Shown piece after piece: positions 8,564 to 17,141 of a stretch of 64,000 nucleotides of DNA. Source of the stretch: Sporomusa acidovorans. GTDB lineage: Bacteria; Bacillota; Negativicutes; Sporomusales; Sporomusaceae. Every line of letters begins with the position of its first letter. Position 1 is the stretch's first letter. Below the pieces are notes generated by a model. That model was not told where the DNA came from and made no database searches. It saw only the letters and a list, made by a program, of their open reading frames with translations. Made by a program: the position numbers and the translations under genes. Where the stretch lies: NCBI RefSeq assembly GCF_900101845.1, contig NZ_FNAM01000001.1:1-64000 (forward strand), in the 5' to 3' direction.

Positions 8564-8965
8564 GTGGAAAAGCGAGAACGTATGGAAAAAACCGAGCATA
8601 ATGATGTTGGATCTATTCGCATAGCCGATGAGGTCGTGGGAATAATTGCCGGACTTGCGGCGACTGAAGTCTCCGGGGTTGCGGGCATGAGTGCGGGTTT
8701 GGTTGGCGGTATAGCTGAAATGCTTGGTAAAAAAAACCTTTCAAAAGGTGTTAAGGTTGAAGTCGGCGAACGGGAAGCAGCCGTAGATCTATATATCATT
8801 GTTGAATATGGTGTACGTATACCGGATGTGGCGCTAAGAGTGCAGGAAAATGTCAAACGTGCGATTGAGTCCATGACTGGCCTTGACGTTGTTGAAGTTA
8901 ATATTCATGTTCAAGGTGTAGGGTTTGTTCCTGAAGGTAAGGAAGAAGATATTAGGGTAAGATAG
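8564..8965 (+). CDS. Asp23/Gls24 family envelope stress protein
   Basis: 133 residues of the Asp23 (DUF322) family, with the typical IADEVVGIIAGLAATEVSGV opening and VEVNIHVQGV near the end. Asp23 proteins form a membrane-associated layer anchored by AmaP, and the next gene is amaP-like. The chosen GTG follows a G-rich site; ATG 8579 is an alternative. In Bacillus the equivalent place upstream of nusB is held by yqhY, also Asp23 family. Confidence 0.92.
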   Translation: MEKRERMEKTEHNDVGSIRIADEVVGIIAGLAATEVSGVAGMSAGLVGGIAEMLGKKNLSKGVKVEVGEREAAVDLYIIVEYGVRIPDVALRVQENVKRAIESMTGLDVVEVNIHVQGVGFVPEGKEEDIRVR

Positions 8966-8993
8966 ATTGGAAAAGGCCAAGAAAGGAGACACT

Positions 8994-9533
8994 ATGGGAA
9001 TCATTGACCGCATCATTTTATCTATATATACTTTTTTGTTGGCATTTTTGTCAGTCGCCGCTATTCTCCTGTCTTTACGCCTTATTCCTTTGGAATTGGC
9101 GTGGACAAGCCTGGCATACATGTATGGTCAATGGGAAGCTTCGCTGGTTGGAGCCGTTTTTTTTCTGTTGAGTATTAGACTGCTATTGGCAGGCTTACGT
9201 TCCCATAAAGCAAAAGACACGATTGTTCACCATAATGACCTGGGAGACGTACATATTTCTCTTGATGCTGTGGAAAATTTGATAGAGAAAGTGGCAAGGC
9301 ATATTCGTGGCGTGCGTGGCATTAAGGTTAAAGTAGCATTAGCCGGACAGGGGATTTCCGTAAAACTGAAAGCGGTTGTCAGCCCGGAAAGCCATGTGCC
9401 AACCGTGGCGGGCGAGATTCAAAACCGCGTTCATGAATACGTAAAAAATACGGTTGGAATAGAGTTGGCAGATGTTCGAGTCATGGTAGAAAACATTAGC
9501 AATGACTTTAAAACTAAGCAACGCGTTGAATAG
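8994..9533 (+). CDS. amaP: AmaP-like membrane anchor for Asp23
   Basis: 179 residues. Two N-terminal membrane helices (about 6-27 and 47-68) with a short outer loop, then a cytoplasmic Asp23-like domain including VARHIRGVRGIKVKV. This is the AmaP architecture, which tethers Asp23 to the membrane. ATG 8994 follows AAAGGAGAC; the open frame back to TTG 8967 has no ribosome site. Confidence 0.88.
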   Translation: MGIIDRIILSIYTFLLAFLSVAAILLSLRLIPLELAWTSLAYMYGQWEASLVGAVFFLLSIRLLLAGLRSHKAKDTIVHHNDLGDVHISLDAVENLIEKVARHIRGVRGIKVKVALAGQGISVKLKAVVSPESHVPTVAGEIQNRVHEYVKNTVGIELADVRVMVENISNDFKTKQRVE

Positions 9534-9543
9534 GGGTGGCAGC

Positions 9544-9771
9544 ATGAATTCTAAACTCTTGGAGGAAATCTGGCAGTATCACAGCGGTAAACTTCTAGGG
9601 GTATTTTTCGGCTTTCTTTTCGGTATCCTGGTTATAACTTTTGGCTTTTTCCGGACCTTATTCGTAGTTTTATGCATTATAGCCGGCTATGTTGTTGGTA
9701 AACGCATTGACCAAAAGGAAGACATTATGGAAATATTGGACAAGCTGCTGCCACCAGGTTACAACCGGTAG
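9544..9771 (+). CDS. DUF2273 small membrane protein
   Basis: 75 residues, two close membrane helices (about 16-35 and 37-54) and a charged C-terminus ending KLLPPGYNR. DUF2273 proteins are routinely found between amaP and asp23-like genes and are thought to belong to the same envelope complex. The start at ATG 9544 follows GGGGTGGC. No enzymatic motif. Confidence 0.85.
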   Translation: MNSKLLEEIWQYHSGKLLGVFFGFLFGILVITFGFFRTLFVVLCIIAGYVVGKRIDQKEDIMEILDKLLPPGYNR

Positions 9772-9793
9772 CTGCTTTAGAAAGAGGGAAATT

Positions 9794-10210
9794 ATGAGTC
9801 GTAGAAAGGCCCGTGAAATGGCTGTTCAGGCGTTATTTCAACTAGACTTTAATTCAGGGGTAACGAGTGAGGAAGCACTTAATTCCGTATTAAATGAACG
9901 GGAAGATACTAATGAAACCACTAGGCTTTATGCAAAGTCGTTAGTAGAAGGAACTCAGAAAAATCTGGAAGCAATTGACGAATATATATCCGAACTGTCA
10001 CGAGAATGGAAAATTGACCGTATGGCCGGTGTTGACCGCAATATTGCCAGGATGGCTATATATGAAATGAAATATAGCCAGGAAAAATTACAGCCTGGAG
10101 TTGCTATTAATGAAGCCGTTGAATTGGCGAAAACTTTTGGCACTGAGGATTCAAGCCGGTTTATTAACGGAATTTTAGGGTCAATTGTAAAAAATAAAGA
10201 ATTATTATGA
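9794..10210 (+). CDS. nusB: Transcription antitermination factor NusB
   Basis: 138 residues, all-helical, with the family-specific MSRRKAREMAVQALFQLDF start and SSRFINGILG near the C-terminus. NusB with NusE binds boxA RNA in rRNA operons. ATG 9794 lies behind AAAGAGGG. The stop overlaps the next gene's start. Confidence 0.96.
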   Translation: MSRRKAREMAVQALFQLDFNSGVTSEEALNSVLNEREDTNETTRLYAKSLVEGTQKNLEAIDEYISELSREWKIDRMAGVDRNIARMAIYEMKYSQEKLQPGVAINEAVELAKTFGTEDSSRFINGILGSIVKNKELL

Positions 10211-11163
10211 ATTACGTGTTAGGTATAGATACCAGCTGCTATACGACTTCAGTTGCCATATTGGATGAGAATGCCCGGATCGTTGCTGATTGCAGGAAGA
10301 TTTTAGCGGTAAAACCGGGTAAGCGTGGTCTCCAGCAATCGGAAATGGTGTTTCAGCATACCCGCAACCTGCCTGACTTATTCGCTCAGGCCTATCATGA
10401 AATTGGTAAAACTGTACGCTTTAAGGCTATTGGTGTTTCGGCTTTTCCCCGTCCATTGCCTAATTCCTACATGCCGGCCTTTTTGGTAGGTGAAGGCTAT
10501 GCGAAGGTATTAGCCCTTAGTCATGATAGTCCGCTTTACCGTATAAGCCATCAGGAAAATCATATTTTAGCCGGGATACGGTCTGCTGGCGGGCCTTTAG
10601 CGTCTCGTTTTTTAGCTGTTCATTTATCCGGCGGTACAACCGAAATTGTTCAGGTATCACGGAATAACGCTGTAGATGACCCAAGGCGTATGGCGATCGA
10701 TATTTTGGGAGGTACTCTGGATATTCATGCCGGGCAATTAGTTGACCGCATCGGCGTTCTTTTGGGACTAAAGTTTCCTGCAGGCCCCCAACTGGAATCT
10801 TTAGCAGCACTTGCTCACGGACAAATAATTAATATCCCGGTGACAGTACGAGATTCCAGTGTTAGTTTTGCAGGTCCGGAGACTTATGTCCGCAAACTGG
10901 TGGCGCAAGGCGCAGAGCCGGCAACCATTGCCGCGGGCGTTCAGCAATGTATAGCGCGGGCGGTAGCGGCTATGATTAAACAAGCACATTCTCATACCGG
11001 GCTTACTGATGTGTTATTGGTCGGTGGGGTGACGGCAAATCAATTTATCAGAAAATATCTTACTTATCAGCTTGAAGAAATTGGTTGCTTGAAATTATAT
11101 TTTCCAGAACCGCCTTATAGTCCTGATAATGCAACCGGTGCTGCGTATTTTGTATGCGCCTGA
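10207..11163 (+). CDS. TsaD/Kae1-like protein (paralog of the t6A enzyme)
   Basis: 318 residues of the ASKHA fold shared with TsaD, the enzyme that adds threonylcarbamoyl to tRNA A37. It keeps a GIDTS nucleotide-binding start (6-10), the iron-binding HxxxH as HQENH (115-119), HLSGGTTEI and LLVGGVTAN. It is shorter and more divergent than genuine TsaD and has the LLVGGVTANQFIRK segment with N in its usual place. Databases often call such genes O-sialoglycoprotein endopeptidase, a historical misnomer. In Bacillus the slot between nusB and xseA holds folD. A second, true tsaD is expected elsewhere in the genome. Confidence 0.8.
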   Translation: MNYVLGIDTSCYTTSVAILDENARIVADCRKILAVKPGKRGLQQSEMVFQHTRNLPDLFAQAYHEIGKTVRFKAIGVSAFPRPLPNSYMPAFLVGEGYAKVLALSHDSPLYRISHQENHILAGIRSAGGPLASRFLAVHLSGGTTEIVQVSRNNAVDDPRRMAIDILGGTLDIHAGQLVDRIGVLLGLKFPAGPQLESLAALAHGQIINIPVTVRDSSVSFAGPETYVRKLVAQGAEPATIAAGVQQCIARAVAAMIKQAHSHTGLTDVLLVGGVTANQFIRKYLTYQLEEIGCLKLYFPEPPYSPDNATGAAYFVCA

Positions 11164-11239
11164 TTTAGACTTGTATATCTCACCATTGCCGCCTGCCCAG
11201 CATACTATACAAAAATGGTATATGCCGGGAGGTGACACT

Positions 11240-11377
11240 ATGGTGCCATATATTCTGGCCGGTGCAGTAATTGGTTCCATTGTCGGGCATCTTATTCCAC
11301 CCGGATATTTATTCTGGTTCGTGGTGGGAAGTGTAAGCGGATATTTGGCTCAACGCTATTTTGGTACCCGATTTTAG
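11240..11377 (+). CDS. 45-residue glycine-rich membrane peptide
   Basis: An ATG behind a near-perfect GGGAGGTGAC opens a 45-codon frame. The product is almost wholly hydrophobic, with two short helices rich in small-xxx-small motifs (AGAVIGSIVG and VVGSVSGYLAQ) around a LIPPGYLFW turn, ending in RYFGTRF. I do not recognise a family. It lies between the TsaD-like gene and a terminator. Confidence 0.65.
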   Translation: MVPYILAGAVIGSIVGHLIPPGYLFWFVVGSVSGYLAQRYFGTRF

Positions 11378-11428
11378 GAAAATAAAAGCAGGAAAAAAGC
11401 CGGGCAGACAGCTTTGAAAAAACTCTTT

Positions 11429-11454
11429 AGCCAGACTTATGTCTGGTTTTTTTT
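11429..11454 (+). terminator. Terminator before xseA
   Basis: Perfect six-base stem CCAGAC / GTCTGG with a TTAT loop, then eight T residues. Confidence 0.85.
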
Positions 11455-11506
11455 GCATTTTTAGGTTATGATTATTAACAGTGTATTGAATATGTGGAGT
11501 AATTCG

Positions 11507-12721
11507 ATGAATAATATTTTTACAGTCAGCGATTTAACTAAATATATCAAGCAGATCTTTGACAAAGATCCCAAACTGGTTTCGATTTTTGTTAAAGGGG
11601 AAATTTCTAATTTCAAATGCCACTATTCCGGCCATTGCTATTTTACCCTAAAGGATGTTGGGTCGCAGATAAAAGGAGTCATGTTTAAAAGCCGTGCGCA
11701 ATTCTTGAAATTTGAGCCTCGCGACGGAATGAAAGTGGTTGCTTATGGTCAAATTACCGTATTTGAAAGAGATGGTCAATATCAGCTTTACACTGATCAA
11801 TTAATACCTGACGGTGTAGGGGAATTAAGTATTGCTTTTAATCAACTTAAAGAGAAATTGAGTGCCGAAGGTTTGTTTGATGATAGCCGGAAAAAGAAAT
11901 TATGTCTCTTGCCCCGAGCCATCGGCATTGTGACTTCGCCGACCGGTGCGGCACTGCGGGATATTGTCACGGTAGCCAAACGCCGGCATCCGGGCATACC
12001 ACTTGTCTTGTATCCTGTTCAGGTGCAGGGTGTAGAAGCTCCCGGGCAGATTGTCCAGGCAATCCGTGGCTTTAATCGGCTAAAAAGTGTTGATGTGATT
12101 ATCGTCGGCAGAGGCGGGGGATCTATTGAGGAACTCTGGGCCTTTAATGATGAGCAGGTAGTGCGGGCAATTGCTGCCTCGCATATTCCTATAGTGTCGG
12201 CTGTAGGCCATCAGACAGACTATACGTTAGCGGATTTTGTTGCCGACCGCCGGGCAGCGACGCCCTCACAGGCGGCAGAAATTGTTGTGCCGGATGTCTT
12301 TGAACTAAATAGGTATATAAAATCACTGCAAACCATGTTGGCAAACAACATGCGGTTATATATCAAGCAACAACGCCAGGCTGTTCGTCAATTACGTGAT
12401 AATAAGGTATTTACTCAGCCGGAAAAATATTTCGCCGACAAACGGCAGTTTATTGATTCTTGTATGGAGCGCTTGGAACAGTCGGTACGAAAAATTATTG
12501 TCGCCAAGCAACATGACTTAAAAATTAATACGGAAAAACTGGCGGTACTCAATCCCTTGGCTGTACTTTCCAGAGGTTACAGTCTGGTGCGAACAATGGA
12601 GGGACAAGTTGTAACCGCTACAAGCCAGGTAGAGACAGGTCAGCAACTAGAGGTTATTTTGCATCAGGGAAGACTAAACGTTCTGGTTAGTCAGGCGGGG
12701 GAGGATATACATGGCAAATAG
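11507..12721 (+). CDS. xseA: Exodeoxyribonuclease VII large subunit
   Basis: 404 residues. N-terminal OB fold (about 1-100), then the catalytic domain with IGIVTSPTGAALRDI, the IIVGRGGGSIEELWAFN motif and VGHQTDYTLADFVADRRAATPSQAAE. Degrades single-stranded DNA from both ends together with XseB. ATG 11507 follows GTGGAG and starts directly in the domain; the ATG at 11468 has no such site. Overlaps xseB by 11 bases. Confidence 0.97.
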   Translation: MNNIFTVSDLTKYIKQIFDKDPKLVSIFVKGEISNFKCHYSGHCYFTLKDVGSQIKGVMFKSRAQFLKFEPRDGMKVVAYGQITVFERDGQYQLYTDQLIPDGVGELSIAFNQLKEKLSAEGLFDDSRKKKLCLLPRAIGIVTSPTGAALRDIVTVAKRRHPGIPLVLYPVQVQGVEAPGQIVQAIRGFNRLKSVDVIIVGRGGGSIEELWAFNDEQVVRAIAASHIPIVSAVGHQTDYTLADFVADRRAATPSQAAEIVVPDVFELNRYIKSLQTMLANNMRLYIKQQRQAVRQLRDNKVFTQPEKYFADKRQFIDSCMERLEQSVRKIIVAKQHDLKINTEKLAVLNPLAVLSRGYSLVRTMEGQVVTATSQVETGQQLEVILHQGRLNVLVSQAGEDIHGK

Positions 12722-12971
12722 AGCGGGAAGTAAACACAAAAATGTATGTTTTGAGGAAGCTCTTGGAAAATTAGAAGTAATTGTAAAGCAATTGGAAACA
12801 GGCGAATTACCTTTGGAAGAAGCTTTAGACAAATTCGGGGAAGGTATTTCCCACGCAAAGTACTGTTTTGAGCAATTAAACACTGCCGAAGCCCAAGTAG
12901 ATAAAATTCTTCAGCAAGAACAAGGCCAGTTAGTTGAAAAACCATTAAATCTAGCGGAGGGTAACCAATAA
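12711..12971 (+). CDS. xseB: Exodeoxyribonuclease VII small subunit
   Basis: 86 residues; the FEEALGKLEVIVKQLETGEL segment followed by PLEEALDKFGEG is the XseB signature. Helical-hairpin subunit that binds XseA. The ATG lies behind GGGGGAGG and the last base of its stop is the first base of ispA, so the three genes are translationally coupled. Confidence 0.97.
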   Translation: MANRAGSKHKNVCFEEALGKLEVIVKQLETGELPLEEALDKFGEGISHAKYCFEQLNTAEAQVDKILQQEQGQLVEKPLNLAEGNQ

Positions 12972-13858
12972 TGTCTGTAGATGAATTAAAACAGTACTGT
13001 CAGCAGAAAATTGAATTGATTGATACGGAACTTTCGCGGTATATTCCCACTGATGCCTATCCACCTGTTATCTACGAAGCTATGCGTTATAGTCTATTTG
13101 CCGGCGGGAAACGGCTGCGGCCAATTATGCTTATGGCGGCTGCTGATGCCGTTGGCGGCAAGGGAAGTGACTATTTACCGGTCGCATGCGGACTGGAGAT
13201 GATTCACACTTATTCATTGATTCATGATGATTTGCCGGCTATGGATAATGATGACTACCGGCGTGGCAAACTGACTAACCATAAAGTGTTCGGTGATGGG
13301 ATCGCTGTCTTAGCCGGCGACGGTCTGCTAACGGCCGCTTTTGAAGTTATATTATCCCAAACCCAGGTGGAGCCGCAGGTACTTAGCCAAGTGGGACGTG
13401 AAATAGCCAGCGCTGCCGGCGCTGCCGGTATGGTTGGCGGTCAAGCAATTGACCTGATTTCTGAAGGCCAACATATTGATGCCCAAACATTGCAATATCT
13501 TCATCAAGCTAAAACAGGAGCGCTATTTAAAGCGGCTTTGCGTTCAGGAGCGTTGTTAGCCGGAGGCAGTCAGATGTACATTGATGCTTTAACGAATTAT
13601 GCCTCGCATTTCGGCCTGGCGTTCCAAATTACGGATGATATCCTCGATGTGGTTGGTACCCAGGAGAAACTTGGCAAACCTGTCGGTAGTGATGAGAAAA
13701 ATCACAAGGTAACTTATGTGACGCTGCATACGCTAGAAGGAGCAAAACAGCTTGCCCGGCAAGCCGTTGACGAAGCAATTAACAGCCTTAGAATATTTGG
13801 ATCGGAAGCAGATATACTGCGTGAGTTGGTAAAACACCTAATAAATCGAGAAGCATGA
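12971..13858 (+). CDS. ispA: Polyprenyl (farnesyl/geranyl) diphosphate synthase
   Basis: 295 residues. Joins IPP to allylic diphosphates to make the C15 precursor of undecaprenyl and menaquinone chains. The first Asp-rich motif is DDLPAMDNDD (about residue 84) and the second is ITDDILD (about 219); AGGKRLRP carries the diphosphate-binding Lys-Arg. The length and the six-residue first motif fit bacterial FPP synthases. Followed closely by dxs of the same pathway. Confidence 0.95.
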   Translation: MSVDELKQYCQQKIELIDTELSRYIPTDAYPPVIYEAMRYSLFAGGKRLRPIMLMAAADAVGGKGSDYLPVACGLEMIHTYSLIHDDLPAMDNDDYRRGKLTNHKVFGDGIAVLAGDGLLTAAFEVILSQTQVEPQVLSQVGREIASAAGAAGMVGGQAIDLISEGQHIDAQTLQYLHQAKTGALFKAALRSGALLAGGSQMYIDALTNYASHFGLAFQITDDILDVVGTQEKLGKPVGSDEKNHKVTYVTLHTLEGAKQLARQAVDEAINSLRIFGSEADILRELVKHLINREA

Positions 13859-13868
13859 GGTGTAGCCT

Positions 13869-14327
13869 ATGGCTGAATTCCTGACCTCAATTGTACATAA
13901 TATCATTTTAATGACATCATTGACTGCATGGGTTACGGCACAATTGTTTAAAACTATGACAGCATACTGGCGCCATGGCAGTTTTAATGCCGAACGGCTT
14001 GTCGGCGCTGGGGGGATGCCTAGTTCGCACACTGCTCTAGTAGTCAGCCTTGCTGTCAGCATTGCGCTTAGGGAAGGACTTGAATCGGATTTATTTGCAT
14101 TAGCTGTAATATTGGCCGGAATTGTTATGTATGATGCCGCGGGCGTACGTCGGGCGGCAGGACGCCAAGCCAAGGTAATTAATAAATTGGTACGTGAAAT
14201 GCGAGTTGAGCATAAAGTGAGGGAAACTCGCCTTAAAGAATTATTGGGCCATACGCCGCTTGAAGTTCTGGGTGGAGCGGTTCATGGTATACTTGTGGCC
14301 TATGTCTTTTATGTTTTATACAAATGA
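13869..14327 (+). CDS. Divergent PAP2-family membrane protein (DUF212)
   Basis: 152 residues with about four membrane helices. It has GGMPSSHTALVVSLAVS and YDAAGVRRAAGRQA, which correspond to the phosphatase motifs of PAP2/acid phosphatase proteins. This divergent group (Bacillus YuiD, plant DUF212) lacks a proven substrate. Its position between ispA and dxs makes a prenyl diphosphate substrate possible, but that is inference only. Confidence 0.85.
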   Translation: MAEFLTSIVHNIILMTSLTAWVTAQLFKTMTAYWRHGSFNAERLVGAGGMPSSHTALVVSLAVSIALREGLESDLFALAVILAGIVMYDAAGVRRAAGRQAKVINKLVREMRVEHKVRETRLKELLGHTPLEVLGGAVHGILVAYVFYVLYK

Positions 14328-14418
14328 ATAGTAAAGATATGCTATAATATGGTTGATATATATATTTACCATAACTAGCAACTTACCTGACCCCAGTCAG
14401 AGAAAGCGGGGAACGAGT

Positions 14419-16311
14419 TTGAGCAGATTGCTTGACAGTATTAATGGGCCACAGGATATTAAACATTTTTCCATGGCGCAATTAGAAAAGCTCGCTGGGG
14501 AAATCCGCGAGCTTCTTATACATACGGTAGCTTCTAATGGTGGGCATCTGGCACCTAATTTAGGTGTTGTAGAATTAACGCTGGCCTTACATAAAATGTT
14601 CGATAGTCCCAAAGATAAAATTGTTTGGGATGTCGGGCACCAAGCCTATGTACATAAGATTTTAACAGGACGTCGAGCAACTTTTTCCACACTCCGTTCT
14701 GTTGACGGAATTAGCGGTTTTCCTAAACGCTGCGAAAGTCCACATGATGTTTTTGGCGCCGGGCACTCCAGTACATCAATATCTTCCGCTGTGGGAATCG
14801 CATTAGCCCGGGACTTGTCAGGAGAAAAATATAATGTAATTGCCGTAATTGGAGATGGATCGTTAACAGGGGGAGAAGCTTACGAGGCGCTTAACCATGC
14901 CGGGCATCTCGGCATAAATCTTACCGTAATTTTGAATGATAACGAAATGTCTATTGCCAAAAATGTAGGTGCCATATCCGAATATCTTGCCAAGATGCGT
15001 ACAGCGCCCACATACTCGAAGGTCAAACGCGACATTGATTTTTTGCTGCGTAGTATTCCGGCTATTGGCGATAGTGTTGCCAAAACGGTTGAAAGATTGA
15101 AGGGGAGTCTCAAATACCTGTTAGTACCTGGTATACTATTTGAAGAACTGGGCTTTACTTATTTTGGCCCTATTGACGGTCATAATATTCCGTCAATTAT
15201 GGAGGTGCTTGATAAAACAAAGAGCATTAAGGGTCCGGTAATTGTCCATATCGTAACTCACAAAGGGAAAGGTTATCAACCTGCCGAAACTAATCCTGAC
15301 AAATTTCATGGGGTAGGGCCTTTTTGCGTGGAAACCGGGGCAGTTATAAAACCTAACGGCAAACCACCCGCCTATACCCAAATATTTGGTAATGCAATCG
15401 TGAAATTAGCGGAACACAATCCTGATATTGTGGCGATAACGGCAGCAATGCCTGACGGAACAGGGCTGCAAAATTTTGCGACAAGGTATCCTAAACGTTT
15501 TTTTGACGTTGGGATTGCCGAACAACATGCGGTAACTATGGCGGCTGGGTTGGCTACCCAGGGTAAGCACCCAATCGTTGCTATATACTCAACCTTTATG
15601 CAGCGCGCTTATGATCAGATTCTCCATGATGTATGCCTGCAAAATCTGCCTGTCACATTTGTATTGGACAGGGCGGGAATTGTGGGGGAAGACGGGCCAA
15701 CCCACCATGGCGTTTTTGACTACTCTTTTTTACGTCATATTCCCAATATTATTGTTATGGCCCCCAAAGATGAGAATGAACTTCAGCATATGTTATATTC
15801 GGCTACTGAGATGAATGCACCCGTAGCCATTCGCTATCCGCGGGGAAGCGGTGTTGGCGTGAATTTGCAATCAGAATTTACTAAACTTGAAATAGGTAAA
15901 TCAGAAATTTTGCATGCAGGCAAGGATGTTGTCTTATTCGCCGTGGGAGCCATGGTTGAACCTTGCCGACAAGCTGCTGAGCTATTGGCAGACAAGGAGA
16001 TTGCAGCAGGTGTGGTAAATAGTAGATTTATAAAACCATTGGATGGAACGATGATTCGCCAAGCAGCCCGCGATACAGGTATTATTGTTACGGTTGAAGA
16101 TAATGTTGTTGCAGGAGGTTTTGGTTCAGCCGTACTTGAATACATTAATTCACAAAATCTTAATTGGGTAAAAATATTACGGCTGGGGTTGCCGGACAAA
16201 TTCATTGAACATGGCCCCCGTAGCTATCTATTACATAAGTATGCCTTGGATGCTCAAGGCATTGCCAATAATGTTGAAACTTTTATCCGGCAGTTTGGAG
16301 TGCGGAAATGA
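14419..16311 (+). CDS. dxs: 1-deoxy-D-xylulose-5-phosphate synthase
   Basis: 630 residues. Thiamine-diphosphate enzyme condensing pyruvate and glyceraldehyde 3-phosphate, first step of the MEP pathway. Visible: DVGHQAYVHKILTGR, the thiamine site GDGSLTGGEAYEALN, and in the pyrimidine domain DVGIAEQHAVTMAAGLA and DRAGIVGEDGPTHHG. Start is taken as TTG 14419 (SRLLDSINGPQDI follows, GCGGGGAACG upstream), which gives the usual length; an in-frame ATG 66 bases upstream adds an unlikely hydrophobic leader. A TATAAT at 14343-14348 could be its own -10. Stop overlaps tlyA (ATGA). Confidence 0.96.
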   Translation: MSRLLDSINGPQDIKHFSMAQLEKLAGEIRELLIHTVASNGGHLAPNLGVVELTLALHKMFDSPKDKIVWDVGHQAYVHKILTGRRATFSTLRSVDGISGFPKRCESPHDVFGAGHSSTSISSAVGIALARDLSGEKYNVIAVIGDGSLTGGEAYEALNHAGHLGINLTVILNDNEMSIAKNVGAISEYLAKMRTAPTYSKVKRDIDFLLRSIPAIGDSVAKTVERLKGSLKYLLVPGILFEELGFTYFGPIDGHNIPSIMEVLDKTKSIKGPVIVHIVTHKGKGYQPAETNPDKFHGVGPFCVETGAVIKPNGKPPAYTQIFGNAIVKLAEHNPDIVAITAAMPDGTGLQNFATRYPKRFFDVGIAEQHAVTMAAGLATQGKHPIVAIYSTFMQRAYDQILHDVCLQNLPVTFVLDRAGIVGEDGPTHHGVFDYSFLRHIPNIIVMAPKDENELQHMLYSATEMNAPVAIRYPRGSGVGVNLQSEFTKLEIGKSEILHAGKDVVLFAVGAMVEPCRQAAELLADKEIAAGVVNSRFIKPLDGTMIRQAARDTGIIVTVEDNVVAGGFGSAVLEYINSQNLNWVKILRLGLPDKFIEHGPRSYLLHKYALDAQGIANNVETFIRQFGVRK

Positions 16312-17126
16312 CAGGAGAACGGGTTAAAGATCGTCTTGATGTGTTGTTGGTAGAAAAGGGACTGGCAGCCAGTCGTGAACGCGCCAAGGCTTATATTATG
16401 GCCGGCCTTGTCACCGTAGATGGTAAAAAAGTAGATAAGGCCGGCACCATGGTTCCCGGCAATGCTAGTCTTCTTGTCCACGGCGATAATATTGGCTATG
16501 TGAGCAGAGGCGGGCTCAAATTAGCCAAGGCATTGGCTTATTTCGGCCTGGATTTAACCGGTAAAGTGATGGCCGATATCGGAGCGTCAACAGGCGGATT
16601 TACTGATTGTGCTTTAAAAAACGGTGTGGCTAAAGTCTATGCAATTGACGTTGGTTATGGACAACTTGCGTGGTCGTTACGAACAGATGAGCGCGTAATT
16701 AATATGGAACGTACAAATATTCGCAATGTTCGACCAGAGGACTTGAATGAATTACTGGACTTTGTTTCCATTGATGTGGCTTTTATTTCCCTTGATAAAG
16801 TCTTGCCGGTAGTAAAAACATTGCTTAAACCTCAAGGCATAGTAGTTGCACTGATAAAACCACAATTTGAGGCGGGGCGGGACAAGGTCGGGAAAAAAGG
16901 GGTAGTCCGTGATCCGGCCGTTCATTGTGAAGTTATTAACAATGTTGTCGAAGTGGCTGCCAGACAATTGCTTACCCCGGCAGGACTGACTTATTCGCCT
17001 GTAAAAGGACCGGAAGGAAATATTGAATATTTATTATATCTTACTAATTATCCAGTGGGAGAAATCGTGGCTGAGTCAAATGTTGCAATTGTAGTGGCAG
17101 AGGCTCATGCCAATTTAACGGGATGA
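16308..17126 (+). CDS. tlyA: TlyA-family rRNA methyltransferase
   Basis: 272 residues. S4 RNA-binding domain at the N-terminus (RLDVLLVEKGLAASRERAKAYI, residues 7-28) followed by an FtsJ-like methyltransferase fold with motif I DIGASTGGFTDCAL. TlyA enzymes 2'-O-methylate rRNA; the Bacillus homolog YqxC sits in the same place between dxs and argR. Overlaps the end of dxs. Confidence 0.93.
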   Translation: MTGERVKDRLDVLLVEKGLAASRERAKAYIMAGLVTVDGKKVDKAGTMVPGNASLLVHGDNIGYVSRGGLKLAKALAYFGLDLTGKVMADIGASTGGFTDCALKNGVAKVYAIDVGYGQLAWSLRTDERVINMERTNIRNVRPEDLNELLDFVSIDVAFISLDKVLPVVKTLLKPQGIVVALIKPQFEAGRDKVGKKGVVRDPAVHCEVINNVVEVAARQLLTPAGLTYSPVKGPEGNIEYLLYLTNYPVGEIVAESNVAIVVAEAHANLTG

Positions 17127-17141
17127 CGGAGGAACACAGAT

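Noticed and set aside
14320-14348. SigmaA promoter for dxs
   Set aside because: A TATAAT is present at 14343 but no acceptable -35 lies at the right distance, so I mention it only in the dxs entry.
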